This document shows, piece by piece, positions 53,561 to 64,000 of a DNA stretch of 64,000 bases (the stretch's first letter is position 1; the number at the start of each line of letters is the position of its first letter). The notes beneath the pieces are model-generated. The model saw only the letters and a program-made list of their open reading frames with translations, did no database searches and had not been told where the DNA came from. Source of the stretch: Symsagittifera roscoffensis (lineage: Eukaryota > Xenacoelomorpha > Acoela > Convolutidae); contig NC_087069.1 of NCBI RefSeq assembly GCF_963678635.1, positions 39,081,076 through 39,145,075 of the forward strand. The letters run 5' to 3'. A program made the position numbers and the translations under genes.

Positions 53561-55324
53561 TTATGCAAAATTGACTAACTAGGAAGGGTTCGTTCTGACT
53601 ACGGACCCCTCCGGGTTGAAGCTAGGCTGCTTATTTTACATTTTCCAGTAGCTGGGAGGGGTCTACTAATATGCCTAAATTCAACTTGCTCTCTGATTTC
53701 AAGGCTCCCCTACCCTTCTTTGCCGTCTAGAACAAAGTAAAAATGCTTTAATGAGCTGTTGCAATCGTTTGGTAGGAATATAGGGGCTTTCTAAAAGTTT
53801 TAAACCAGGAATGAGTTGTTTTTTGTTTGAAAAAGTCTGATAAATTTTCTACGACAAATTTCTCCAAAAAAACGGTAAATTCACGTTTAAGCTTGTTTAA
53901 TTCCTGATCTATCACTTCCAAAATGAGCTTGATTGGTCCGGGAATTCTCAAATTATGAAGCAAAATGTTTTTGGTCAAATTCTTGATCAAACTTTTTCTG
54001 ATACTTTTATTAGAAATTATTGATCCGAGCTCAAAACATACTTTTCTATTTCAATGCAAAAAGAAACTGATCAAAAAACTTTTCACAAATAATGTGCCAA
54101 AAACAATTGAAAGTGCTAATTGGACCCCCACTGATTGATGAGTCTACTCAATCAAACTCTTAAAGTTCGATTTTACTAGGACTAAGAAGGTTGCTGGCTA
54201 ACGCACTCACTTAAAAAAATTTAAAAAATTTCTATTTTGCTGCGTTTTGTCTTTTTAAAAATGACAAAAAAAAAGCTCAAGATTTCTGTAGCCATTTATT
54301 TCTTACAACGTCCGCACTAAAATCAACCGATTCCTTTAAGTTATTTTAGTCAAATTACGATTCAACTCACTAACATAGCGTTTTTTTTTGGTTTCGAAGA
54401 GTATGGATATCTCAAAAGTTGCGTTTTGTGGGGGAATCAAATTATCAATATTTTGCCCTAATAACCGGTTTACTTACCGTCTATTTGGTTGAAAAAACAG
54501 GATAGGAGTATTAATACGGGAAGTATAAGTATCAGTACTAATATTATTGTACCCCTCCGGTTGCCCTAATATCCAAATTTAACTCGGAAATTTGCTACTC
54601 GGTGGAGGGTCACTACAGTGCAGTCACCTTCAAATCCCCCAAAAATTCATATTGTACTTTTTGTACCAAAAGGATACAAAATTTACAGATACCCAAAAGT
54701 CGACTGTTGTTGTCCTTGAGACCTTTCTTGCTCCTTGCACTGCTCGCTGGATCGGTCTTCTACTCCAATCACTTGAGCCTTCCAGTTTAAAGGCAAATTT
54801 GCATTAACATGCTTAAGTACTCAAACATCCCAACAGTACAGGCACCAGGAAAAGACTACAAGTTGATCGAAACAATCTTGATTTGATACAAATGCCTTTA
54901 ACAACAATATATCTAGCAACGAAAACGGGAATTTTGGATCACATCTCGTCTGGGGGAATGATTTCTACTGATTTTCTTAAAACGTTTTTCTATTTTTTTT
55001 GTTAAATTTTTTGGTTATTTTTATATTTTTTGCTTTTTATTTGGTACAATACTAATTTTTGTTTAATTTCTTGTAGTATATTTTTAGATTTTTTGGTCAG
55101 ATTTCGCTTAGGGGATGACGAGAGGGCCGATAACCCCAACCTTTACGATACATGAGTTTTCGGTCCGGTCTTAACTAAGTTAAGAAGCTAAATCGGCGAT
55201 TCCGGAAGGCTTCCGCGTTGCGAACCACACTTCCGTTTTTTTGTTAACCGTCCTATTTAGAGCGTCTTCGCGGCGCGGATTGCTTTCGTTACCGGGTTCG
55301 CCGATCTTGATGTTGATATAACAT

Positions 55325-55336
55325 TCAGGAGCGCCA
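55325..55336 (-). promoter_or_regulatory. Primer binding site of element C
   Basis: TGGCGCTCCTGA on the element strand, 12 nt from the LTR edge and followed by a spacer (TTTATGTTTTTA) nearly identical to that of A and B. This ties C to the same priming system. Confidence 0.6.
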
Positions 55337-55348
55337 TAAAAACATAAA

Positions 55349-56120
55349 TGTACAATTCGCCGGGAAGTTTATACCGACGGAAATTAAAGCTAGGTTAAAA
55401 CGCGACTGGCTAGCGACTAAGCACAGCTTTACTTTTTTCTAAGCGTCTTTAACAAATCCAGTTCATTGGGTGGCTCTCGTAACATCGGGTCGACGAAAAC
55501 GCTACAACTTAAAAGCTATCGACCAAAACACTCAATTTAACCACGTTACTTGCAAAATAGCGAGCTCTTGGCTGGGTTTCAGTATCCCCAGACCACGAGG
55601 TCACTCCTAAAAACAGGGCTTCTACTTAGTTTTATAGTACTTTTTATTTGGTTCAGTAAATAAAATCATCATATTCATCGGAGATGAATATGATGAATAC
55701 AACATTCCTCGACTCCTAGCTTCTCATACTCTGAAAACGAAATTGATGTTAATTTAAATTTAATTCAGGTCATTCCGGGAAGCTAAAATTTGTTTTAAAA
55801 ACAATTTTGAGTTACTCTCCGGTACCCTTCCGGGTTCCTGAGTCCGGACGAAAAGATATTTTCTTCACAACCGAGAAAGGTAATAAGTTCTCCTGATAGC
55901 CTTCCTGGTTTTTCCTGGAGTTGCTCTGTAATGATTGGAGCTGCAGAATTGTTGCAACTCGGAGTGTCATCTTCAATAATTGCGGTTTTGATCAACTTTC
56001 TATTTCGGTTGTCCATTTTCTGTCTGTTCTTTGTAAGCGAAAATTGTCAGTCTGATTTTCGCTTTTTCAGTTGTAGCGAAAACAAAATTGGTCAAGTGTC
56101 ATGCACGTCCATATCAAAAA
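55349..56120 (-). repeat. LTR-like region of element C (right edge uncertain)
   Basis: Begins TGTACAATTCGCCGG next to the PBS. Its far end is not defined. TTTTTCAGTTGTAGCGAAAAC near 56066 resembles TTTTCAGTTCTCGCGAGAAAA in A's LTR, so the edge is probably near 56120. It contains a perfect 14-bp inverted repeat with a 3-nt loop (55666-55696). Confidence 0.6.
55666..55696. repeat. Perfect 14-bp inverted repeat in LTR C
   Basis: TCATCATATTCATC, loop GGA, then its exact complement GATGAATATGATGA. A stable stem-loop in an otherwise decayed LTR. Confidence 0.85.
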
Positions 56121-56129
56121 GCTGAAAAT

Positions 56130-57420
56130 AGTTACGTCAATGAAAATTGAACCATTAAGCTGTAGAGGAAATAGTTTTGTTTGCTGCTGACTTTTTTTCG
56201 TTTTTTCTGATAAGTTTGAGAAAGTTTTAGTATCACAATTTCATTTCTCTTCAAAAGATTTGAAATTTGGAATTGGTCTAATTAAAAATGAGACCATTCT
56301 CATTTAAACTTTTTTGAGAAAGTAAGACTATACATTATGTGGCAAGGTCCTTAAAAATTCTAATAGCTTTTGTGATTTGACCATATTGACCGTAACATGC
56401 GTCTCAACTACAAAAACGACACAAAAAAGTGTCAAAAAATTCTGGAAATTTTGATTTTTAAAGTTTCGATTCGAACTGGAATCTTTCTCAGAAACGCAAA
56501 GTCGACATTTTTAGTTGAAACGCAAAGTCGACATACACAACAGCCAGATGTCATTGATGTATCGAAAACAAGATATTTAAATGAAGCCTCCGAACACGAC
56601 GCGCGTGCGTGATGATAAACTTGAGTGTGAGATCAAATGGAGCTGGAGCGTTGAGTGGCGTGGAACCCTCGCAAGCAGAGAAAAAGAGAAGATAACGACC
56701 TTATCTCTCTTTGAGAGTGGAAATGGAGGCCCGGCGCCTAGTAACATTTTTACAAACAATTGGTAGCTTTCAACTACTGTAATTCCCGAACGGTTTGACT
56801 TACCTCAATATTAAGTGTTATTTGAGAGTATGAATTGCTAAAGGCGAAAAAGAGTCAATCCATCTCTAATGGACCCGATGAGTAATGGACAGTGAAAATA
56901 GCTAAAATTATAGTTTTTAGCACTGTTTTTAGTAGTATTCACGTTTTCTGGGGATCACAGACCCAGCTATGTGGTTACATTCAGATATAAACAAAAATTG
57001 AGGAAAATTCATTTGGCTGATAGCCTAAAAACTGTAACACGAAGGTGAGCCCTTAATCAGACCGAACATCAACTGGTAAGGTCGAGATGGCGAAAAACTA
57101 ATAGAGTAAAAGTATCTGAGGTCAGCCAGTCGTCTGCAAGGAGTTTTTATAACTGCCGTCGCTGTGTAATTTCTGGGCGAATTGTATTATTACAATTATT
57201 CTGTTACAATTTTAATAAATATACAACTATACATTTATTTCAGTTATATTGTTGCTTGAGTTGTTCCTCAAGAAGTTTTTCACAGTTTTGCTTGGATAAA
57301 GGTAACGTTAGCCCGGAAGGTCATAGTATCGCAACGTTGAACTCAAATCTTTTACTATTGACTAGTGTCTGTATGATCTCAGCGATTAAATGGTTTGGCG
57401 TCTTTTTCAGATTATAATTC
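56130..57420. other. AT-rich DNA, nothing recognised
   Basis: Only short ORFs. A GC-richer patch at 56590-56730 is open on both strands but has no recognised product. Confidence 0.4.
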
Positions 57421-57429
57421 ATATGTTTT

Positions 57430-57620
57430 TCACCGCTTGCACCCCTGTCTATGTAGCCCGTCCTAAATTGAGTCGTTGATCCCTTACGTTTCAAGGTTAT
57501 CGACTAAAAGATATAATCTAATTGGTTACAATTACAGAATAGGTAACTTAAGTTTGGGTGTATGCGTCCTAGACCACGAGGTTACCACCAAAATGAGGGC
57601 TACTGCATCATTATGATTGT
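57430..57620 (-). repeat. Fragment related to LTR of element C
   Basis: The stretch shares ordered blocks with 55490-55625: AAGGTTATCGACTAAAA against AAAGCTATCGACCAAAA, then AGACCACGAGGTTACCACCAAAA against AGACCACGAGGTCACTCCTAAAA, then AGGGCTACTGC against AGGGCTTCTAC. It is a separate, diverged LTR remnant. Confidence 0.55.
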
Positions 57621-59850
57621 TGCTAATGTTCTTGTTCAGCAGAGCTAAGCCATATCCATCGTTGATTGAACGAGTTCTGCTAACTTTTGGCTCCTTACAT
57701 TCTGTAATTCAAAGCGAGAGTTATTATTTTCAGATCTGAGAGCTGAAAGTAAAATCGTTAAATTTCCAATATTTCAAAGACATACCTTCCATTTTTCTCA
57801 ACCTTCGTTGAATAAGCATCTTCTTCATTACCGGGAAAAATTATCTCATAATATCCCAGCCTTCCCAATTCGCATAACAGGACAAGTAACAATTGAACTG
57901 AACAATCGTTCCTTTCCGGAAAACTTCTTTTCTTCACATCAAGAAAATCAGTCGTTCGATAACCCTTGTTTTGTCATAATTTTTTTCGTTTTCTCAATTC
58001 TGCGAGTGTTCTTGTAGTTCTAATTTTCGTATATTTTCGCATATCATTCCAAATTCTATTTTGTATTATTTGTCCTTTTTTCAACATATCGTGCGTTCAG
58101 TTTTTTCTTTTCAAATAAAGTCGTTTCACCATTATGATCGATTGGCAGATCAATGACAGATCGAAACACTCTGGTTCCGTCTATAATTTCAATAACAGTA
58201 TTGCCAAAAGTGTTTACTGCTTCCTTGTGCTTGTTAATTCGACTGTTGAAAATGTGAAGGAACTTTGTATGTGGGTGTTTTTTTTTCTTTTTGTTCTTTT
58301 TTTCACGCAAAATGACGTATGACGTAGGAAACGTTAATTCAAATCAAAACATTCTCAATTGTGTTTAAAAAAATTCAAATTTTCTACAAAACGTTTAATA
58401 CATTCGTCTGAAATTTGTGATCTTTGGTGTAAATTACAGCAATTTAAGTGAGCGAGCAGGCTTTTTGTAGTTTGTTCGTTCGCATCTACAGCAATTGATT
58501 ATCGAAATTTAAGAATTCATATATCATAATATTAACCCTATTCGAAGAACGTTAGTTTCCAAAAAAATCTAAAAACTTCTAAAATTTGTCGTATTAACGA
58601 GAAAAACCGTTTGCACATTTTTTAGTTTCAGTCTAGTTTCGAGCGACTAAAGGAAGCGAGCGCCTTTGCTAAAGAAGGATAAGCCACGAGTTCTCAATTT
58701 ATTGTAAGAATTTTTTTCGAAAGTTTTTTAATGCTGTCTTCGGAAAAAATACGTCTGCAAAAAAAATTCAAAAAAAAATAGATTCACTTTTGTCTTGTCA
58801 ATGCTTCACTAAAACTTTTGCTCGATTTGTTTTTTTGTTAATGTGACGATTGAGTATGCTTAACTTTTTTGTTTTCTTCAGATCCATTTTGAATACGACT
58901 CACAAAAACCAATACTAGTTTAAAAAAATCCACAAAAAATTTCGCTGAAGTTAGTCCATATTCTGATTCTTTTCGCATGAGTGTTGGTTTTCATGGCGAA
59001 TGATGTTAACTAGCATTTTTCGCAATTCTCTTAGACCCCATACTGCGATTCCAACATCGGTGTTCCTTTTTTGGTTAACCGAAGGTCCTGATTAATGGTA
59101 GTTCTGATTAATGGTAGAATGGCTGAGTCGTACATAGCTTTTTTAGAAGATCAGCCTCTTTCTCTGGTGTCGGCCACTTTCTCGACAATATCGTTTTGGT
59201 ATTGACAAAAAATATATTTTGAGTAGGAATTTTTGATAGCTGTTTTCATTTATTTGGAAGTTTTCTCGACGTTCTTTGTTCATACAGATTCGATTTAGTG
59301 AATTAAAAACGTTTTTTTTTGCGTCTATGAGAAGATTGACGTCAATTTGAGTCTTCTTGAATACTCTTCGAAATTTATGATTATGTATTCAATGCTGTAT
59401 GTTTGTTCAAGACATAGCTGGTAGTTGAAATCAAGTATCATTAGCTCACTCTTCAGACACTGTCATCTCTTGCGACCTTGGGTCAATATGCCCTTATTCC
59501 AGAATTTTGTCTACAAATAATAAATTATATGCATTATATGGTTCTAACTGTTGGTTTTCTGTTGAATAATTTCACCTCAATATGCGTTTAATAATTTTTA
59601 TTTTTTAATTCTTAGTTCTTTGCATCTTACAAACTTTATGGGCAGTTTTTGTTTTATTTCAGTTCAGAATTTCCTGATGATTGTTTGTACCGAAATGCAT
59701 TGAGCCTCATCCGAATCAGAGTTTTTCCTCAGCGGTTTTCTGTTTCTTCAGTTGAATTTTTTTAGCAATTCTGGCTATGGTTGTGGTCAATGGACTGTCA
59801 TCAGAAGTGGGACAGTGTTCCTCGCCATTTATTGACGTCATTTCAAGAGG
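57621..59850. other. AT-rich DNA, nothing recognised
   Basis: No convincing gene. Short frames, such as an 84-codon minus-strand frame at 58310-58056, lack any recognisable motif. Confidence 0.4.
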
Positions 59851-62150
59851 GGCCTTGAGAACCGTGCGTTTCCAAAGATGATTTACGTTTTGAGCATTGA
59901 TTTCCTCAAAGATCGATGCGCGGAAAAGTATAGTTTCTTCTGAGGTAGTCAATTTTAGAGGTAGAGTTAATTGAATTCTGAGGTAGTTCATTTCGATTGA
60001 AACAAGAGTACTTTTGACTTAGGTTTTTCAAATAAAAGAATGTGCAAAAGACTTTTCGTCGGTAAGGATTTGATCAACTGTTTAACTTTTAACAGTATCA
60101 TTAACTGCTTGTAGTTTTTTGGATTTTCAACTCACTTAGCAATTGAATTTGAGATTTTTCTGGTTGCCATCAATTTGTTTAATGGGATTTTCCTGTTACG
60201 AAGTTACTTCGAGTGCTTTTGCTGATGCACCTTTTCAATTCTTTTCTGTTGCCTAAAATTGAAGCTAATAGGTTACCGCTTTCCCATTGTTTCAGCCATT
60301 TCAATTATTAAGCGAATTGAAAAAAAAGAAGAAACCAGGACAGGTAACGGAAAACCAAGGGTAGGCAAAAAAGAACCCTGGGCAGGTAAATTATGATTGC
60401 TAGTAACAAAGAGCCCAGCTCGCAACTCAGCCTGTGTACTTGAAACTGCTTCGAAGAATGTTTTTGAAGAATAACCTCGAAAATATTTTTGATTTGTAGA
60501 GCCATGGGATAGTAAACCCAGCTTACTATATTTTTAGGTATTGTTACCTCCGATCTTGTTAATTTTGCATATCTTCTATCGAATACTGTTGATTCTGTCT
60601 AAATGTTAGTTTTTTCAACCTGGTTGGCTTGATTTCTAACCGACTGTTTCTCTTTACATACCTTCAGGTTATACTTTCTTAAATATCCTAGTATTTGAAA
60701 TTTCATGGTTTTTGACTCAGTAAATTGATGAAGTACTATTTTAATAGTTTCAGTTACTATAATTTTTTCTGACTTTCTGGCTTAAGAAAAAGTTAGGCAA
60801 AATTGATCACATTTCTACGACTAAATATCGTTTGCTTCTTATCAAAATTAAATTTTTATTTGAGCTTGAAAAATCAAGCCTGGAGGAAACTGCTAAGATC
60901 CAAAAAACTTTGGGGTTAATTTTTACTTTTATTTGTCTGTTGACCTAAAAAAAAACGTTTTGACAGAAAGGATTTTGTTGCAAGTAGGGCATTGTGATCC
61001 TTGGGTTCTCAAAGCTGGTTTTCGTTTTTTGAGCATGGATTTGCTCAAGGATCGATGAGTAGAAAGCTATGGATTCTTCTGAGGTAGATGAGTCTTCTTC
61101 TGAGGTTGCTTGTGTTAAGTTAATTCTGAGGTTGTTAATTTCAAATGAATCAATAGTTCTTTTATTTTGGTAATTTCAATTGGAAAAATGTTCAGAAGAC
61201 TTTTTGTCTGCAAGGGTTTGTTCAGTTTTTTAAACTTTAACAGTATCATGAAGTTCTTTTAATGTTTTGGATTTTCAATTAAAATAGCAATTGCACTCGA
61301 GATTTTTCTGGTTGCCAATAGTTTATTTGATTGAATTGTTTATGTTTCGGTTTTTCTGCGAGTGCTTTTGTTTATGCACCTTTTAATTTCTCTTCCCTTG
61401 CCTTAATTCAAAGCTATTAGAATTCCCGTTGTTTCAGCCATTTGTTTCAGCCATTAGGTTGCCGCTCTCCCATTGTTTCGGTTTCACTAGTTGTTAGTTT
61501 TTTTTTACCTTAATAAAATGATTTCTAATTCTCTACTTCTCTTTACTCCTAGTATTTGAAAGGCCATAGTTTTTGACTCAATAAATTGATGAAGGACTAG
61601 TGCAGTAACTTAAAATACTATAATTTTTACTGGCTACTGATTTAACAAAAAATGAGGCAAATTACTTCTTTTCAACAACCAAATCACGTTTGATGCGTTC
61701 TATAAATGAGTTTTTGTTTGAGCTCCAAAAAAGCCTGAAAGACCCCGCTAAGATCCAAAAAGTGTTTTTTGGGGTTATATTCCAGTTTAAATTTGTTTCT
61801 TGATCTAAACAAATTAGGAAAGCTAGGGTGTTCTTAAGGTAGTTAATTTTAATTGAATCTGAGTTAATTGAATTCTGAGATAATAAATTTTAATTGAAAT
61901 TCGTTTTTTTTGGTCTAGGTAAATTTAATTGAAAAATTGTGCAGAATATTTTTTGTGGGCAAGGATTTGTTCAACTTTTTAATTTTAACCGTATCATTAA
62001 GATCTTATAATGTTTTGGATTTTCAATTAATTTAGCAATTGCACTCTAGGTTTTATGATCGCCAACACTTTATTTGATTGGGTTTTTTTCTTCACTTAAA
62101 AAAATGAACGTATTAGGTGCCCGCTTTCCCATTGTTTCAGCTATCCGGCG
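59850..62150. repeat. Diverged 0.9-1.1 kb direct repeats (three copies)
   Basis: Three consecutive diverged copies share ordered words. CTTCTGAGGTAG occurs near 59937 and 61076 (a counterpart near 61840), AACAGTATCATTAA near 60090 and 61240 with a variant near 61990, and CGCTTTCCCATTGTTTCAGC or a variant near 60277, 61460 and 62120. GCTAAGATCCAAAAA is at 60892 and 61747. Copy 1 contains an extra section of about 300 bp. No coding capacity is evident. Confidence 0.7.
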
Positions 62151-62494
62151 ATGATTTTCGAGATGGACGTTTTTCAGATTTTGTTTGGTCTAATTTTGAT
62201 GAGGGAATATAATTGCTGCGTGCATGTTTATGGCTGCGCAAAAAATGTTTGTCACAATAATTATTCTTTTCTGAAAACAAAGTAATTAATTGAACCGTGG
62301 AAACTTACCAATTATCACCTTCGAAGCAAAACGTTTTTAAATTTTGCCACAATTTCGTTGATTTTCCTATGGTTTTTACCTACTAAAAATTTGCTTTAGC
62401 ATGCAGAAACCTCTTCTTTTTGCGTAATACTCCTTCGTTTTTGCAAATTGAACTTTTTCAAACGGTTTATTTGGTTTTCAAGAAAACAATTATG

Positions 62495-63065
62495 GACGAC
62501 AATTATTATCAAAATGAAAAATACCGAACTTTCCAGCAGTTATTCCAACAACTAAAGGTAACTGTGGTGTTCTGTAGCTTGTTTATTTCAACCGTAGTTT
62601 TAGCCTCAGCAGTAGTGGCAAAAACAATTTCAAGCAATTTTTTTTGGAATTTGAGCCTCGAGCAAATAATGATTCAGTGAAACATGGGTTGGATTCATCA
62701 AATGGTGAAGTAACTCCAAAAAACGAAGTCCAAAAAATTTGCAGTAGCCTATTTTGATAACAAAAATTTTTTAAATGTTTTGGAAAGTAAAAACTACTGA
62801 TCAAAAAGTGTTCAGTGCCACCAGGATAAGTTCAGATTGCAATAATTGATTTGAATCCTACGTAAATTGGAAAAAATATTCACCAAAGATGGTTGGAATT
62901 TCCTATCTTATCTGAAATTTGCAAAAGTTTCCAAAAACTTCCAACTTTGAATGCTTTTTGAACAAGACTTTGTCTCTATTGTCAGGCATGCTGCTTTGAA
63001 GCCATGACATCTCCACATGTCACATTAGAAGCGACAAAACAGTTTGACGGTTGTCCTATGGCATT
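62495..63065 (+). pseudogene. Heavily decayed second copy of the endonuclease-like domain
   Basis: Ordered nucleotide blocks match 40610-41265: TAGCCTCAGCAGTAG (shared exactly), GAAGTCCAAAAAAT, GATGGTTGG followed by CTTATCTGAAA against CTTGCCTCAAA, and AGAAGCGACAAAACAGTTTGACG against AGAAGCGACCAGACGGTTTGACG. No frame is intact. Confidence 0.7.
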
Positions 63066-63094
63066 TTAGTAGACTGCCGAGGAATTCAAATAGT

Positions 63095-63585
63095 TTAAAA
63101 AAGAGAGAAGAAACCAGGGCAGATAACGAAAAACCAAGGGCAGGTAAAAAAGAAACCAAGTTAGGTAATTTCTGCTTGCTAGTGACAAAGAAACCAGCAA
63201 ACAAAAAAAATCTCGCAATGCAGCCTGTGTACTCAAAACTGTTGATGATAAAAATACCTACGAAGAATGTTTTTGATTTGAAGAGCCATGGGAATGTAAA
63301 CCCAGCCTAGTGTAATTATATGAGTGGTTGTTGCCTCCAATCCTGTTAATAATTTATATATTCTATCAAATACTGTTGATTCTGTCTACTTGTTAGTTTT
63401 TTAACCTGGTTGGATGATTCTGCCTGTCTCTGTTGATATCCGTCTGTTTCTCTTTATACCTTCAGGTTATAGTTTCATTAAAATTTCTAGTATTTGGAAT
63501 TTCATGGTTGTTGACTCAGTAAAATGATGAAGGACTATTTTGAATAGTTTCAGTTAATATAAACTTTTCTGACCTTCTGATAGAG
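63095..63585. repeat. Copy of the 60320-60800 repeat section
   Basis: About 490 bp resembling 60320-60800, including AGAAGAAACCAG, GAAGAATGTTTTTGA, TACTGTTGATTCTGTCTA and TTCATGGTTxTTGACTCAGTAAA. It directly follows the decayed endonuclease-like copy, so both may be parts of one dispersed element. Confidence 0.75.
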
Positions 63586-64000
63586 AAAGCTTAATTGCGA
63601 AAGTTTGCTGTTGCGCTTTCAATGTCGCCCATGAAACTGAAATGATTCTGATTTTGAGGTTTATATAAAATATAGTTTTTCGGAGTTTTTGTGTGCTTAA
63701 CACTTTACATCGTGGTTGGTGAACATAACAAATGCAAAAAAAATGTGACTTGCACAGCTCACATGAAATAATGTTACGCACTAAACAAACCCACACATAC
63801 ACTTATTACACTTTGTTCATCACCAAACAACAATCACGAAATCCACAACACAGATTCAGATTTATTAACTCCAAATATAATTGGCCTTTCTTCCTAAACT
63901 TCACCTACTGTATAAAAAAAACTAACATGCAAGGCATCTTCCGAAACTGTGACCCCATAAGACAAATGTTGTGTTCTGCCCACTAACCAATTGTTTTGAT
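63586..64000. other. AT-rich right edge, nothing recognised
   Basis: No gene, repeat family or RNA gene is recognised before the window ends. Confidence 0.4.

Larger units (their letters stand above)
52551..55348 (-). other. Leader and unassigned part of element C
   Basis: About 2.8 kb without a recognisable gene. The expected gag and protease are missing. It contains a degenerate 26-29 bp tandem array (about 53240-53560). The last 300 bp before the LTR share short words with A's leader (GGTTCGCCGATCTTGATGT; compare near 23450). Confidence 0.5.
46281..56130 (-). mobile_element. Element C: ancient relative of the giant elements
   Basis: In minus-strand order the parts are an LTR-like region (55349 to about 56120), PBS, a leader with its own minisatellite, pol from the RT onwards (about 52550-48550), the macro-like segment (about 48480-48039) and ORF3 remnants (47640-46290). 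Gag, zinc knuckles and protease are not recognised, and no 3' LTR is found. Every coding part is broken by many stops and indels. It has the same gene order as A and B, so the Pol, macro, ORF3 arrangement predates their split. Confidence 0.75.

Noticed and set aside
58056-58310. 84-codon minus-strand ORF as a gene
   Set aside because: It has a Lys-rich N-terminus from a poly-T tract, no motif and no splice context.
59716-59991. 91-codon minus-strand ORF as a host exon
   Set aside because: It overlaps the start of the diverged repeat block and has no family match that I recognise.

Overview
The window looks like AT-rich nuclear DNA from an invertebrate animal, species not identified. There is no rRNA, tRNA, CRISPR or bacterial operon structure. 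Nearly everything recognisable is transposable element. The host flanks (about 1-3004 and 56130-64000) are AT-rich and hold only a small hAT-type MITE, a weak two-exon host-gene candidate, diverged direct repeats and decayed retroelement debris.

The core is a nested stack of very large Ty3/gypsy-like LTR retrotransposons, all on the minus strand. Element A (3205-24416, about 21.2 kb) has two 915-bp LTRs that differ at one position by eye, so it looks young. In transcription order it has a PBS, a 2.5-kb leader with a 13-14 bp minisatellite and 70-bp repeats, Gag, a 2076-aa Pol (two zinc knuckles, DTG protease, YVDD reverse transcriptase, RNase H, HHCC/DDE integrase, GPF module), and a macro-domain-like segment behind one in-frame UAG. 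Then come ORF3 (1180 aa, coiled coil, SGNH/GDSL hydrolase-like domain with all catalytic blocks, and a second SGNH-like module), ORF4 (486 aa), ORF5 (684 aa, unknown) and a polypurine tract. Element B (24417-40579) is a diverged, dead relative. A sits inside B's ORF4 region, and the rest of B is not visible to the left, where there is a 200-N gap. B itself lies in the 3' part of a non-LTR element with an endonuclease-like C-terminal domain.

To the right are a decayed CR1-like non-LTR element (PHD finger, APE endonuclease, RT with FADD, (TAG)n tail; about 41790-45125), a second PHD/ORF1 fragment, and a Penelope-like fragment. Next is element C (about 46290-56130), an old and heavily mutated member of the same giant lineage. 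It keeps the PBS, pol, macro-like and ORF3 remnants, an LTR, and a 37-nt block identical to A and B. A further LTR-C-like scrap lies near 57440. The right edge holds three to four diverged copies of a roughly 0.9-1.1 kb repeat and a second, strongly decayed copy of the endonuclease-like domain.

The most interesting system is this giant LTR element lineage. Pol carries a macro-like appendage, ORF3 carries an SGNH hydrolase, and PPT-like motifs are repeated inside the coding region.
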